Below the pieces are notes generated by a model. That model did no database searches, had not been told where the DNA came from, and saw only the letters and a program-made list of their open reading frames with translations. Source: Nocardia cyriacigeorgica (GTDB taxonomy: Bacteria; Actinomycetota; Actinomycetes; Mycobacteriales; Mycobacteriaceae). Taken from it: a stretch of DNA of 64,000 nt. The stretch spans positions 682,001-746,000 of the forward strand of contig NZ_JAAGUY010000001.1 in the NCBI RefSeq assembly GCF_010868145.1. Direction: 5' to 3'. A program made the position numbers and the translations under genes. This document shows, piece by piece, positions 8,686-17,454 of this stretch. Each line of letters starts with the position of its first letter. Position 1 is the stretch's first letter.

Positions 8686-9674
8686 GTTCGCCACGAACCC
8701 GTCTGGCCATCCTGGTTTGCGCACTCGCCGTCACGCTGTCGATGCTCGCGGGCTGCGGCCTGGTGAGTTCATCGGGCACCTTCCACGACGCCCGGCTACC
8801 CGACGGCGCACAACCGTTGGACGGCGCGGCAATCGTCGTCACCTCCAAGAGCTTCACCGAGGGCGTGTTGCTCGGCAAGATCACCGCGACCTATCTCGCC
8901 GCAGCGGGCGCTGATGTCACCGATCTCACCGGGGCGCCGGGTTCCGCCTCCTCACGTCAGGCCCAGCTCAACGACGATGCCGACGTGCTCTGGGAATACA
9001 CCGGCACGGGTTGGGTCACTTACCACAACCAGACCGAGACGATCGCCGATCCCGACGAACTCTGGCAGCGCGTCCACGATATCGAGAAGCGCGAACACGA
9101 TCTCGTGTGGCTGCCGCCTGCCAATTTCAACGACACCTATGCCTTCGGCGCATCGGCTCCGAATGCCGAACAGCTGCGGGTGAAGTCGCTGTCCGAGGTG
9201 GCTGCCCTCCCCGTCGAAGACCGAACCTTCTGTGTCGACGACGAATTCTTCAGCCGCTCCGATGGTTTCCTTCCGATGCTGGAGAAATACGGTATCCCCT
9301 ACAACGATCCGAACGGTGTGCCTTCCGCCAACGTCACCCGAATGGATGCAGGCGTGGTCTACACCGCGACAGCCAACGGTGCCCCCTGCAACTTCGGAAT
9401 GATCTACACGACCGACGGCCGGGTCAAGAACCTGAACCTGGTGGTCCTCGACGACGACAAGAAGTTCTTCCTGCCCTATAGCGGCACGGCTGTCGTGCGC
9501 GGCCCCGTCATCGAGCAGAACCCGGAGTTGCCCGCGCTGCTCGCCACCATCTCCGAGCGCCTCACCGACGAGCTGATGCAGGAACTCAACGGCCGCGTCG
9601 ATATCGATGGTGAGGACCCCGCCGACGTCGCCTTTGACTGGCTGAAGAGCGAGAACCTGATCGAGCAGCCATGA
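8682..9674 (+). CDS. Glycine betaine/choline-binding lipoprotein (OpuCC/OsmF type)
   Basis: This 330-aa exported lipoprotein has the lipobox MLAGC (C25), then the OpuAC-type substrate-binding domain with the characteristic opening IVVTSKSFTEGVLLG, the A(Q/R)L motif SSRQAQLND, and WEYTGTGWVTY. Trp/Tyr residues of this kind cage the quaternary ammonium head group. It is the last gene of the four-gene ATGA-coupled operon and faces the cell-wall side. Together with betTBA at 42.4-47.6 kb it gives the cell two uptake routes for choline or betaine. Confidence 0.88.
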   Translation: MSSPRTRLAILVCALAVTLSMLAGCGLVSSSGTFHDARLPDGAQPLDGAAIVVTSKSFTEGVLLGKITATYLAAAGADVTDLTGAPGSASSRQAQLNDDADVLWEYTGTGWVTYHNQTETIADPDELWQRVHDIEKREHDLVWLPPANFNDTYAFGASAPNAEQLRVKSLSEVAALPVEDRTFCVDDEFFSRSDGFLPMLEKYGIPYNDPNGVPSANVTRMDAGVVYTATANGAPCNFGMIYTTDGRVKNLNLVVLDDDKKFFLPYSGTAVVRGPVIEQNPELPALLATISERLTDELMQELNGRVDIDGEDPADVAFDWLKSENLIEQP

Positions 9675-9927
9675 TCTGATCGGCGATCGGGCTCGATCAC
9701 CGCGCGATTATTGCCGAGATCGGCGAAAAGAGAATTGTGGATACCTACGATCAATTCGCGCTGCGCGGTTGAAGAATCAAAATTCGCCTGGATGGTGCGC
9801 TGCCCTCCACGAGCCGTGGTCTTATCGTTTCCGTCCCGAACCCGGAGATCAACAATAACTGATACCCGGGATCACACTGACATTTCTGGGTTGATCGCCG
9901 ACCCACGAAAAGAAGGACGGCTTACCA

Positions 9928-10707
9928 GTGCTGCGCACCCGAGGATCGCGGACCGCTCTATCCGCACTCGCATTGGCGGCGAGTATGTCACTCGCCGCAC
10001 CGACGTCGACCATGGCCGCGCCGCGGCCCGCGGACGAGCCGATTGTTCCGTCGATCGCGGAAGGTGTTCCCTCCGAGATGCTCGCCGCACTGACCCCGAC
10101 GATCGTCAGCGCGATCTCCGCCCCTGGCGGCATAGCGGGCGGAGGTTCCAGCGCGATTGTGGCCCAGGCACGGGCTCTGCTCGCCATCCCGGCCATCCCC
10201 GCGCAGGTCAAGGCGACTCTGGAGAAGGTCATCACTTTCCTGGACGGTAGCGGTGGCGGTGGTCCCGACCTGCCGCCGTCGGACGGTCCGCGGATCGCCC
10301 AGTTCCTCTACCCGACCATCGGCAAGGGCTGCATCGGCCCCACCTCCGATTCGATCGGCACCGCGCTCGCCGTCCCCGGACCGGCCGACCTGCCGCCGCC
10401 GGGGCCCCGGGCTGGACAGACCGCCTTCGTTCTCACCGCCCTCGGCACCAAAACCCCTACGGCCGTGCAGAATGCGCCGCTGACCGTGCAGTGGGTCAAC
10501 CTCGACAACCGCCGGTCCGGTGTGCAGACGTTGACCACCGCGGCCGAGATCAACGCCGATGGCCCCGCCACTCTGACGACCATCTCCGAGACCGGGTCGG
10601 GTCGTGTCGCTGCGGTGATCTCCGGCTCGCTCACCACCACCGCCGCTGATTCCACTGTCCGGACCTGCACGTTCGCCCCGACCGTCGGGTTCTTCTCCGT
10701 CGCTTGA
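9928..10707 (+). CDS. Secreted mycolate-actinomycete protein of unknown function
   Basis: A 259-aa product starts with GTG, with AGAAGGACGG eight bases upstream. A Sec signal peptide ends near residue 31 (STMAAP). A helical, Ala/Pro/Ile-rich segment runs to about residue 108, then a Gly-rich linker (SGGGGPDLPP). The C-terminal domain (about 120-259) has two Cys (GKGCIG and RTCTF) that probably form a disulfide, and a beta-rich, Thr-rich make-up. I have seen the GKGCI....ALAVPGPA...PPPGP pattern in Nocardia and mycobacterial secreted proteins but know no function. The 253 bases upstream are less GC-rich and hold no gene. Confidence 0.75.
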   Translation: MLRTRGSRTALSALALAASMSLAAPTSTMAAPRPADEPIVPSIAEGVPSEMLAALTPTIVSAISAPGGIAGGGSSAIVAQARALLAIPAIPAQVKATLEKVITFLDGSGGGGPDLPPSDGPRIAQFLYPTIGKGCIGPTSDSIGTALAVPGPADLPPPGPRAGQTAFVLTALGTKTPTAVQNAPLTVQWVNLDNRRSGVQTLTTAAEINADGPATLTTISETGSGRVAAVISGSLTTTAADSTVRTCTFAPTVGFFSVA

Positions 10708-10739
10708 GCCGACACCACCCCTTTGGAGTTGTTCGACCT

Positions 10740-10910
10740 ATGAAGTTTGCCGTTTCCGGCATGGCCAGTAGCCTGGCCGGCGCGACCCTCGGGGGGATTG
10801 CCGTGCTCGGCATCACCGCTGGTGTGCAACAGAATTCGATCCCGGAGCCCGAGACGGTTGCCGATCCCGGCTCATCGCAGCTGGGCGATGTCGCCTATGG
10901 CAGCCGATGA
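10740..10910 (+). CDS. DUF2613-type small membrane/secreted protein
   Basis: This 56-aa protein starts MKFAVSGMASSLAGATLGG. A single hydrophobic helix (residues 5-28) is followed by a short polar tail rich in Pro, Asp and Gly. Length and pattern match DUF2613, which in mycobacteria is found beside cell-wall arabinosyltransferase genes (from memory). Here it sits 32 bases after the secreted protein and its TGA overlaps the ATG of the DUF3068 gene, so it is translationally coupled to an envelope protein. Confidence 0.72.
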   Translation: MKFAVSGMASSLAGATLGGIAVLGITAGVQQNSIPEPETVADPGSSQLGDVAYGSR

Positions 10911-11944
10911 GCAACGCGCGCAGGACCATCGCCTGCCTGCTCATCGGCGTCGGCGCGCTACTGCTCGCCGCGGCGGTCATGGTCCCGACCTACACCGTCG
11001 GCAAGGTGGCCAAAACACCGCTGGACCTACAGGTCACCACGATCGCCAAGAGCGTGCCCGGCGAGGAAAGCCGTGTCCTGGACGCTAGATCACTCACCTC
11101 GCCCGAGGGATCAGCGAGGATCGACACCGACGTGCCGATCGTCTCGCAACGTTTTCTCACCGTCGAAGAACCGTCGGGTGCCGATCAGATGACGTTGCAG
11201 GCTGGCCAGACGTTGCGCCGCGACGACCGCGACGGCGACACCGGCCTGCTCACCGCCTCCGTTGACCGCGTCACCATCGACCGCAGGACGGGCGAGCCGA
11301 TCCCGGTGTCCCCCAACGGTTCCATCGCCCTCACCGTCGACAGATCGGGCGATTCGGTCGCCGACCCATCGCAGCGCGCGGGACTCCAATACCGCTTCCC
11401 GATCGGCACCGAGAAGAAGTCCTACCCGTACTTCGACCTCAATGCCCGCGCCACCTACGACATCGACTACATCGACGAGTCCGAGGTCAACGGCGTGCCT
11501 GTCTACCACTTCCGCCAGACCATCCCGGTCACGAACATGTGGGATGTTTTCCCCGCGGCGACCAACAAACTCACTCTGCCCGCCGCCAAGTGGGGCCTCG
11601 AGGGCGACGAGCAGGTCACGATGACCCGCTTCTACACCAACACCCGCGATGTGTGGGTCGAGCCGAGAACGGGCGCCATCCTCAAAGGCGGCGAGCAGCT
11701 CCATTTGTACTACGGTCGCAGCGCCGAGCGGGTCGATGTGACCGCGCTGAAGGCCCATCTCGTCTTCGACGAGGACACCATCGACGCCCAGATGGCCGTC
11801 ACCCGGGACAGTCTCGACAGACTCACCCTGTTCGGACGAACCCTGCCGATCGGTGTGGCAGTCGTCGGTGGCACAGCCCTCCTCACCGGCATCATTCTCG
11901 GTGTCCGCAGCGGTATATCTCGCCGCCGTCGCGGAGTGCGGTAA
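10907..11944 (+). CDS. DUF3068/PorA-family membrane protein
   Basis: This 345-aa protein has an N-terminal membrane helix (about 8-28), a large extracytoplasmic beta-rich domain, and a C-terminal helix (about 308-330) followed by a basic tail (SRRRRG). The opening around VGALLLAAAVMVPTYTVGKV, and RFYTNTRDVWVEPRTGAIL near residue 245, are typical of DUF3068 (Pfam PorA family). This family is common in mycolic-acid actinomycetes and thought to act in the envelope. It is coupled to the DUF2613 gene by ATGA and ends 68 bases before a convergent gene, with a terminator hairpin between. Confidence 0.8.
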   Translation: MSNARRTIACLLIGVGALLLAAAVMVPTYTVGKVAKTPLDLQVTTIAKSVPGEESRVLDARSLTSPEGSARIDTDVPIVSQRFLTVEEPSGADQMTLQAGQTLRRDDRDGDTGLLTASVDRVTIDRRTGEPIPVSPNGSIALTVDRSGDSVADPSQRAGLQYRFPIGTEKKSYPYFDLNARATYDIDYIDESEVNGVPVYHFRQTIPVTNMWDVFPAATNKLTLPAAKWGLEGDEQVTMTRFYTNTRDVWVEPRTGAILKGGEQLHLYYGRSAERVDVTALKAHLVFDEDTIDAQMAVTRDSLDRLTLFGRTLPIGVAVVGGTALLTGIILGVRSGISRRRRGVR

Positions 11945-11974
11945 GGCGGCGGTCTCAATAGCTGCGCCGGTCCC

Positions 11975-12014
11975 AGGCCGCGACGAACCCGGCCCTTGGG
12001 CCGGTCCGCGGCCT
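11975..12014. terminator. Hairpin at a convergent gene junction
   Basis: Outer arms AGGCCGCG (11975-11982) and CGCGGCCT (12007-12014) pair over 8 bases. Inside them CCGGCCC (11989-11995) pairs with GGGCCGG (11998-12004) over 7 bases with a TT loop. The structure lies between the stop of the DUF3068 gene and the stop of the opposing monooxygenase gene, so it can serve both strands. There is no T-tract, as is common in actinomycete terminators. Confidence 0.65.
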
Positions 12015-13062
12015 ACCGGGAGACGCTGGCGCGGCCGCGGAGGGCGCGCTGACGGTCTTCCAGAATCGTGCTGCGACGCTGGACCATTGCCTCGGCGGGG
12101 CTGCTTCCCGAGGTGAGTGCGCGGTAGACGGCGGCGGCATCTTCGAGCGCGTCGCGGGCACCGACACCGGCGGCCGGGGTGATCGCGTGGTCGGCGTCGC
12201 CGATGAGCAGGATCGGTAGCGTCGGCTGCGCGGCGTTGTCGAGAGGAACATTGCGCGCATTGCTGACGTGGACGTCATCGGTCTGTGCGAGCAGGGTGCC
12301 GACCGGGTCGGTGATCGACGGTGTGGCCCGCACAACGGTGTCCGCCCATTCTCTTATGGGGCGAACGCCGAGGTCGTCCGGGCCGTCCAGCGGATCACTC
12401 GCTATCCGGATGAACCAGTGGGCGGGGTGGCCGGGTCGCCAGATGTGGCCGAAGGTGCTGGCTGCCGCGCCGGTGGCGTCTTGCTCGGCGAAGAAGTGCA
12501 GTTTGTCGGGCTCGCTGTCCAATTCGGCTGGGCTGGTGGTCATTCCGTACAGCACGATGTCGCCGGCATGGACCGGGGGCCGATCGGGCTCGAGGCGGGA
12601 CCGGATTACGGAATCTATCCCGTCGGCGGCAATGACGATGTCGTCGGTGGTGCTCGTCGCGCCGTCGCCGTGCCGGATCAGGCATCCGCCGGATTCGTCG
12701 ACGGACACGTCGGTAACGGTGTGCTCGTACCGGAGATCAGCGCCCGAGGTGTCGAGGAACTCGTTGAGCACCGTCATCAGCGAGCTGCGCAGCCAGAAGC
12801 GGTGACCGCGGCTCATGGCGGCGCGGCGGCCATCGCTCCCGACGTATTCGAGTGCATGGACCGGGGCGGAGGCTTGCTGCACTGCGTCGTCGGCGACGCC
12901 CAGATCGTGCAGGACCGAATGACCGCGTTCGTCGATGAACAGGAACGCGCCGCCCATCGCATCGCGTGGCCGCCGCTCGTACACCGTGACCGGGGTACCG
13001 CTGCGGGCGAGGGCACCGCCGAGGACCGTCCCGGCGATACCTCCGCCGATGATGGTGACCAT
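12013..13062 (-). CDS. FAD-dependent aromatic-type monooxygenase
   Basis: This 349-aa PHBH-fold flavoprotein has the dinucleotide-binding GGGIAG (6-11), the ERRP end of the second strand, the DG motif region IAADGIDSVIRSRL and the FAD ribityl-binding GDADHAITPAAGVGA near residue 295. No membrane segment is seen. The substrate is unknown; the short C-terminus lacks the thioredoxin-like domain of phenol hydroxylases. TAGGAG sits nine bases upstream of the ATG. It is transcribed alone, away from the SDR gene by a 323-base gap. Confidence 0.82.
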   Translation of the reverse strand: MVTIIGGGIAGTVLGGALARSGTPVTVYERRPRDAMGGAFLFIDERGHSVLHDLGVADDAVQQASAPVHALEYVGSDGRRAAMSRGHRFWLRSSLMTVLNEFLDTSGADLRYEHTVTDVSVDESGGCLIRHGDGATSTTDDIVIAADGIDSVIRSRLEPDRPPVHAGDIVLYGMTTSPAELDSEPDKLHFFAEQDATGAAASTFGHIWRPGHPAHWFIRIASDPLDGPDDLGVRPIREWADTVVRATPSITDPVGTLLAQTDDVHVSNARNVPLDNAAQPTLPILLIGDADHAITPAAGVGARDALEDAAAVYRALTSGSSPAEAMVQRRSTILEDRQRALRGRASVSR

Positions 13063-13385
13063 TCGAATCTCCTAGCCGGGGTTGAGTCGAGCGTCGAAGA
13101 GAGAGCCAGAAAGGGCGAATGTGCTCGATCACTGTGGTTCCGAGCTCGATTCGCACGTAGCTGTCACAGTAGCTGGCCCGTCCGCTGGTCGCGGCGGATC
13201 AGCAGCCACCGCGGCCGCCGTCTGCGATCGGTGCGGGCACAGACCGCCCCCCTTGCTCGGCTCCGCTCATCGGCTGCGGTTCGCGACGGCCTGCGGGGTC
13301 GCGGGAGCATTCGGGCCGGAAACACCGAAAACAGTCCCCGAGGCTGCCCCGGAATCGAACCTGCCGCCCCTGCGCGAATATTGGT
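13063..13385. other. Gene-free stretch of 323 bases
   Basis: No gene can be supported here. The only long open frame (13082-13408, plus strand) lacks a ribosome site, has unbiased third positions and runs antisense into the SDR gene. It probably holds the promoter of the monooxygenase gene (minus strand). A tRNA T-loop look-alike at about 13351-13361 has no matching stems. Confidence 0.5.
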
Positions 13386-14114
13386 TCACATGTGGCGACC
13401 GCCGGTGACCTCCGCGACCGTCCCGGTCATGTAGGAGGAGAGGTTGCTGGCATAGAACAGGGCAACCGAGGCAACCTCACTGGGCTCACCCGCACGCTCC
13501 ATGGGGATCTCGGCCATCTTCGCCTCCCACGCCTTGGCGGGCATTGCTTCGGTCATCGCGGTGCGAATGAGCCCTGGCGCAATGACATTGACGCGGACAC
13601 CGAGGTGCGCCACTTCCTTCGCGGCGGCCTTGGACAGTCCGACGATGCCCGCCTTGGCCGCGGAGTAATTGGTCTGGCCGACGAATCCGACCTTTCCAGA
13701 GATGGACGAGAGGTTGATGATGGAGCCGCCGCCGCTCTCGCGCATGATGCCCGCGGCCAGCCGGGTGCCGTTCCAGCAGCCGCGCAGGTGGACCTGAACG
13801 ACATCGTCGAACTGCTGCTCGGTCATTGTGCGCATGGTCGCGTCACGCGTGATGCCCGCGTTGTTCACCATGACGTCGAGCGATCCGAAGGATTCGGTAG
13901 CCGCCGCCAGCAGAGCCGCAACATCGTCGGCGGAGGTGACATCGCATCGCATTCCGATCGCGCGAGTTGGCAGTGACGCGGCGGCCGCCTCGGCTCCGGC
14001 CTCATCGAGATCGCCCATGACGACGCGTGCACCGTGTTCGGCGAAGGTGCGGGCGATCGCCAGGCCGATGCCCTTGGCTGCTCCGGTGATCACGGCGGTG
14101 CGGTCGACAAGCAT
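13386..14114 (-). CDS. SDR dehydrogenase, 3-oxoacyl-ACP/CoA reductase type
   Basis: This 242-aa classical short-chain dehydrogenase has the cofactor loop TGAAKGIG (10-17), CDV after the fourth strand, NNAG, catalytic Ser near residue 138 (NLSSISG) and the YSAAK pair, then PG and the C-terminal [12 protein letters not shown]. It ends TGGRHM. It probably reduces a 3-oxoacyl or oxidises a 3-hydroxyacyl thioester. AAGGAAAGGA lies seven bases upstream of the ATG. It follows the acyl-CoA dehydrogenase gene by 58 bases on the same strand, so the two may act in sequence in one degradation pathway. Confidence 0.86.
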   Translation of the reverse strand: MLVDRTAVITGAAKGIGLAIARTFAEHGARVVMGDLDEAGAEAAAASLPTRAIGMRCDVTSADDVAALLAAATESFGSLDVMVNNAGITRDATMRTMTEQQFDDVVQVHLRGCWNGTRLAAGIMRESGGGSIINLSSISGKVGFVGQTNYSAAKAGIVGLSKAAAKEVAHLGVRVNVIAPGLIRTAMTEAMPAKAWEAKMAEIPMERAGEPSEVASVALFYASNLSSYMTGTVAEVTGGRHM

Positions 14115-14172
14115 GATGGTCCTTTCCTTGGCGGACAACGATGTCGAAGTGCTCAGCGCGAATCTCGGCGGA

Positions 14173-15342
14173 TCACGAGGCTCCCCGCTGCTGGGCGCGG
14201 ACCAGACCACCACCGATGATGAGACGCTGGATTTCGCTCGTGCCTTCGTACAACCGCAACAGCCGGACGTCGCGGTAGATCCGCTCGACCGCCACGCCAC
14301 GCATGTATCCCGATCCGCCGTGCACCTGCACCGCGAGATCGGCCACCTTTCCGGCCATCTCCGTACAGAACAGCTTCGCCGCGGAGGGCGCGATGCGTCG
14401 GTCGCGGCCGCTGACCCACGCCCGCGCCGCCTCCCGGACCATCGCCCGACCTGCCGCCACTCCGGTGTATTGATCGGCGAGCATCGCTTGGACGAGCTGG
14501 AATTCGCCGATCGGCACCCCGCCCTGGGAAACGTTCGCGGCGTAGGCGACCGATTCATCGAGTGCCCGCTGGGCTTGGCCCACCGCGAGCGCTGCGATGT
14601 GGACTCGACCGCGCGCGAGCGACGTCATCGCCGCCCGGTACCCGGCTTCGGCGTCGGCACCGACCAGCGCATCCGGGCCGACGCGAACGCCATCGAACGT
14701 GACGTCGGCGGTGCCTGCACCCTGCTGTCCCATCTTGGCGTCCTTGTCCCCAACGCTGACCCCCGCCGTGTCCGCGGGGACCAGGAACACCGCGATACCG
14801 TTGCCCGCTTCGGGCGTGGGGCGGACGCGGGCGAAGACGACGAACAGATCCGCCACCGGCGCATTGGTGATGAAGCATTTGGAGCCGTCGATCACCCAGT
14901 GGTCGCCATCCGCGCGAGCGACGGTGCGCAGACCTGCCGGGTTCGATCCCGCCCCCGGTTCGGTCAACGCGAAGGCGGCGGTGATCTGCCCTGCGGCCAT
15001 GCCGGGCAGCCAGCGAGCCTGCTGCTCGGCGGTGCCGAAACCGACCAGGACCTGGCCGGCAATACCGTTGTTCGTCCCGAACATCGAGCGGAACGCCAGC
15101 GAGGTATACCCCAACTCCATTGCGATCTCGACATCCTGGACCAGGTCCAACCCCAGCCCACCCCACTGCTGCGGCAGGGCATAGCCGAACAAGCCCATCT
15201 CGGCCGCCCGCGCCCGCAGGTCCTCGGGGATCGCGTCGGCCGCCTGGATGTCCGACTCACGGGGTGCCACGCGCGTGCGGACGAAGTCAATGACCTGGGC
15301 GAGAACGTCGGCGAAGACATCGTCCGGTACGTCGGGATTCAT
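14173..15342 (-). CDS. Acyl-CoA dehydrogenase
   Basis: This 389-aa FAD enzyme has the N-terminal helical domain, the beta-barrel with [13 protein letters not shown] (the family TEPxxGSD region) and [13 protein letters not shown], and the C-terminal helical domain. That domain holds [10 protein letters not shown] and [13 protein letters not shown], where the E of YEGT is in the catalytic-base position of many short/medium-chain members. The length is normal for the family. ATG 15342 is preferred; a GTG two codons upstream is also possible and the ribosome site is weak. It is the first gene of a pair with the SDR and diverges from a LysR gene 87 bases away. Confidence 0.88.
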   Translation of the reverse strand: MNPDVPDDVFADVLAQVIDFVRTRVAPRESDIQAADAIPEDLRARAAEMGLFGYALPQQWGGLGLDLVQDVEIAMELGYTSLAFRSMFGTNNGIAGQVLVGFGTAEQQARWLPGMAAGQITAAFALTEPGAGSNPAGLRTVARADGDHWVIDGSKCFITNAPVADLFVVFARVRPTPEAGNGIAVFLVPADTAGVSVGDKDAKMGQQGAGTADVTFDGVRVGPDALVGADAEAGYRAAMTSLARGRVHIAALAVGQAQRALDESVAYAANVSQGGVPIGEFQLVQAMLADQYTGVAAGRAMVREAARAWVSGRDRRIAPSAAKLFCTEMAGKVADLAVQVHGGSGYMRGVAVERIYRDVRLLRLYEGTSEIQRLIIGGGLVRAQQRGAS

Positions 15343-15429
15343 GACCACCACTATCGCCTCGGCGATTACCTTCGGTCCAATACTTGATCGACCAGCCAGT
15401 GATACCTCATCTGTAATAATGACCGTGAG

Positions 15430-16338
15430 ATGGACATAGGTCAGATACGCGCGTTCCTCGCCGTCGCCGAAGAATTGCACTTCGGACGCGCGGCCGAACG
15501 CCTGCATATCGCTCAACCACCGCTCAGCCGCACGATCAAGCGGCTCGAACGGGAACTCGGCACCACGTTGTTCGATCGCAACACTCGTTCGGTCACCTTG
15601 ACCGACAGCGGCAAGGCCTTGATCAGCCCCGCAAACGATGTACTCGACGCGGCGCGCAGGGCGCAGGCCGCGGTGCGGTCCGCCGACGACGGTGACGTGG
15701 GCCTGGTGCGCATTGCCTTCGCCGGAGTATCGACCCACCGTCTTCTGGCACGGCTGGCCCGCGTGGTCCGGTCCGAGCGCCCGGGTATCGAGCTGGAATT
15801 GTCCAGCCAGAACTTCGCCCAACCCGCGATGAGGAAACTCCTCGACGGCGAGACCGATCTCGCCCTTGGCCGATGGGACATCGTGCCGCCCGAAGTCTCC
15901 GCCCGAGTCGTCATGCCGGATTCGCTCGTCTTAGCGGTGGCCGACACGCACACGTCGGCCGCTGCCGGCCGGATCTCCATCGCCGATGTCGCCACGGAGC
16001 CGTTCGTGGCCTTGCCACCACATGAGGGTTCGGTCCTGTCGGACCGGCTACGGCGCCTGGCGGGTGAACACGGCTTCGTCGCCGACATCGTCCAGATCGC
16101 ACCCGACACCCAGACCGCGCTGGCCCTCGTCAGCGCGGAGGTCGGCTGCCACCTGACGCTCGCGTCGGTGGCGGGCAATGTCACCGATCCACACGTGGTC
16201 TTCCTCCCTCTCATCGACAGCACGCCCGATGTCGACCTCCGCGTCGCCTGGCGCACCGCCGACACCAGTCCGGCCCTGCGCGCAGTCCTGCAGGAGGTCA
16301 TGAACCTGGACCCGGGCCTCGTCGCCGATGTTGGTTGA
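15430..16338 (+). CDS. LysR-family transcriptional regulator
   Basis: This 302-aa protein has an N-terminal winged helix-turn-helix (residues 1-60: HFGRAAERLHIAQPPLSRTI, ELGTTLFDR) followed by a periplasmic-binding-protein-like effector domain (about 90-290). It is divergent from the acyl-CoA dehydrogenase/SDR pair with 87 bases between starts. That is the usual arrangement for a LysR activator and its target, so an acyl-CoA or aromatic acid ligand is a reasonable guess. The gap contains AT-rich TNA-type sequence (about 15385-15420) that could hold its binding site. Confidence 0.87.
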   Translation: MDIGQIRAFLAVAEELHFGRAAERLHIAQPPLSRTIKRLERELGTTLFDRNTRSVTLTDSGKALISPANDVLDAARRAQAAVRSADDGDVGLVRIAFAGVSTHRLLARLARVVRSERPGIELELSSQNFAQPAMRKLLDGETDLALGRWDIVPPEVSARVVMPDSLVLAVADTHTSAAAGRISIADVATEPFVALPPHEGSVLSDRLRRLAGEHGFVADIVQIAPDTQTALALVSAEVGCHLTLASVAGNVTDPHVVFLPLIDSTPDVDLRVAWRTADTSPALRAVLQEVMNLDPGLVADVG

Positions 16339-16413
16339 CATCCCGAAGTCGCGACGCGAATATTCGGCTCACAGAAGCACATATCCGCATCGCAACGACA
16401 GCCGAGGAGTCTG

Positions 16414-17322
16414 GTGACCGAAAGCACGGGCGGATCCGCGACGTCACCGCCGACCGATCGCGTCGTCGGGATCATAGAGTTGCTGGCGTCCCTCGATTCC
16501 CCGGCGACCTCCGCCGATATCGCCGACACACTCGGCCTGAGCCGATCGACCGCGGGCGCGATCCTCACCTCACTGCGCGAGCACGGCTGGGTCAGCAGGC
16601 TCCCGGACCTCCGGTACACCGCGGGTCCGGCCCTCATTGCCGCGGCCGATAAGGTCCGCGACGGATTCAGCGCACCGAGCGGTATGGCCGGTCATCTCGA
16701 AGCACTCGCCGCCCGCGTCGGTTGCGGGGCGGCGATGAGTCTCGTCGAGGCAGATCAGCTGACGTTCATCGCCGTCACCAGGGGAATCGGCCATATCCCG
16801 GCCGGTGTCGAAGTCGGACTGCGGTTGCCGTTGCAGGCGCCGGCCGGCGCGACCGTTGTCGCGCTGTCGGACAGCACCGTTCAGCGTCAGTGGCTCGCCG
16901 CCACGGCACCCGGGCGTCGAGAGGGCTTGGCGGCGGCGCTCGACCAGATCGCCGACACCGGATTCGCCGCATGGGGCGCCGATGCCGCCGATCTGCATCG
17001 GATCGACGTCCTCGGTCGCGTGGTGGCGCATCTATCCACGAACGCCTCGAACCAGCCATTGCGGGAAGAGGTCCACGCCTTGATGGGCGAGACCGGCGGC
17101 CACCTCTACACCACCGATACCTGGCATTCCGAGCGCGATCTGCCGGTCAGCTACATGGCCGCAGCCGTGCACGATCGCGCGGGAAAGCCATTGTGGGAGA
17201 TTCAGATCAGCCCATTGCGCACCTCGGTGTCCCTCGCCGAGCGGCACCGCTACGTCGAGGAACTCAGCGCAACGGCTCGCGCGCTCAGCGACTGGTCGCC
17301 ACATTCCGGACACGCTCGATGA
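16414..17322 (+). CDS. IclR-like transcriptional regulator
   Basis: This 302-aa product starts with GTG; GAGGAG is five bases upstream. The N-terminal helix-turn-helix (about 15-75: TSADIADTLGLSRSTAGAIL, REHGWVSR) is of IclR type. The rest (about 85-295) matches the GAF-like effector domain only loosely, and the C-terminal helix of IclR proteins is short. It follows the LysR gene by 75 bases on the same strand but has its own ribosome site. No target gene is evident. Confidence 0.72.
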   Translation: MTESTGGSATSPPTDRVVGIIELLASLDSPATSADIADTLGLSRSTAGAILTSLREHGWVSRLPDLRYTAGPALIAAADKVRDGFSAPSGMAGHLEALAARVGCGAAMSLVEADQLTFIAVTRGIGHIPAGVEVGLRLPLQAPAGATVVALSDSTVQRQWLAATAPGRREGLAAALDQIADTGFAAWGADAADLHRIDVLGRVVAHLSTNASNQPLREEVHALMGETGGHLYTTDTWHSERDLPVSYMAAAVHDRAGKPLWEIQISPLRTSVSLAERHRYVEELSATARALSDWSPHSGHAR

Positions 17323-17454
17323 GGTCTTGCCCGCAGCCCACCCGGTCTTCTACCGTGTAGCTCCATGCGACTAATCGGATCGTTCGATTCGAATATTCGC
17401 ATCCGCGCGGTTTCGTGGATGGCGAACCCACGCAATGACACTCAGGGAGTACCC

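Noticed and set aside
13351..13361. GGTTCGATTCC-type tRNA T-loop look-alike on the minus strand
   Set aside because: The flanking bases do not pair into a five-base T-stem, and no anticodon, D-arm or acceptor stem can be found around it.
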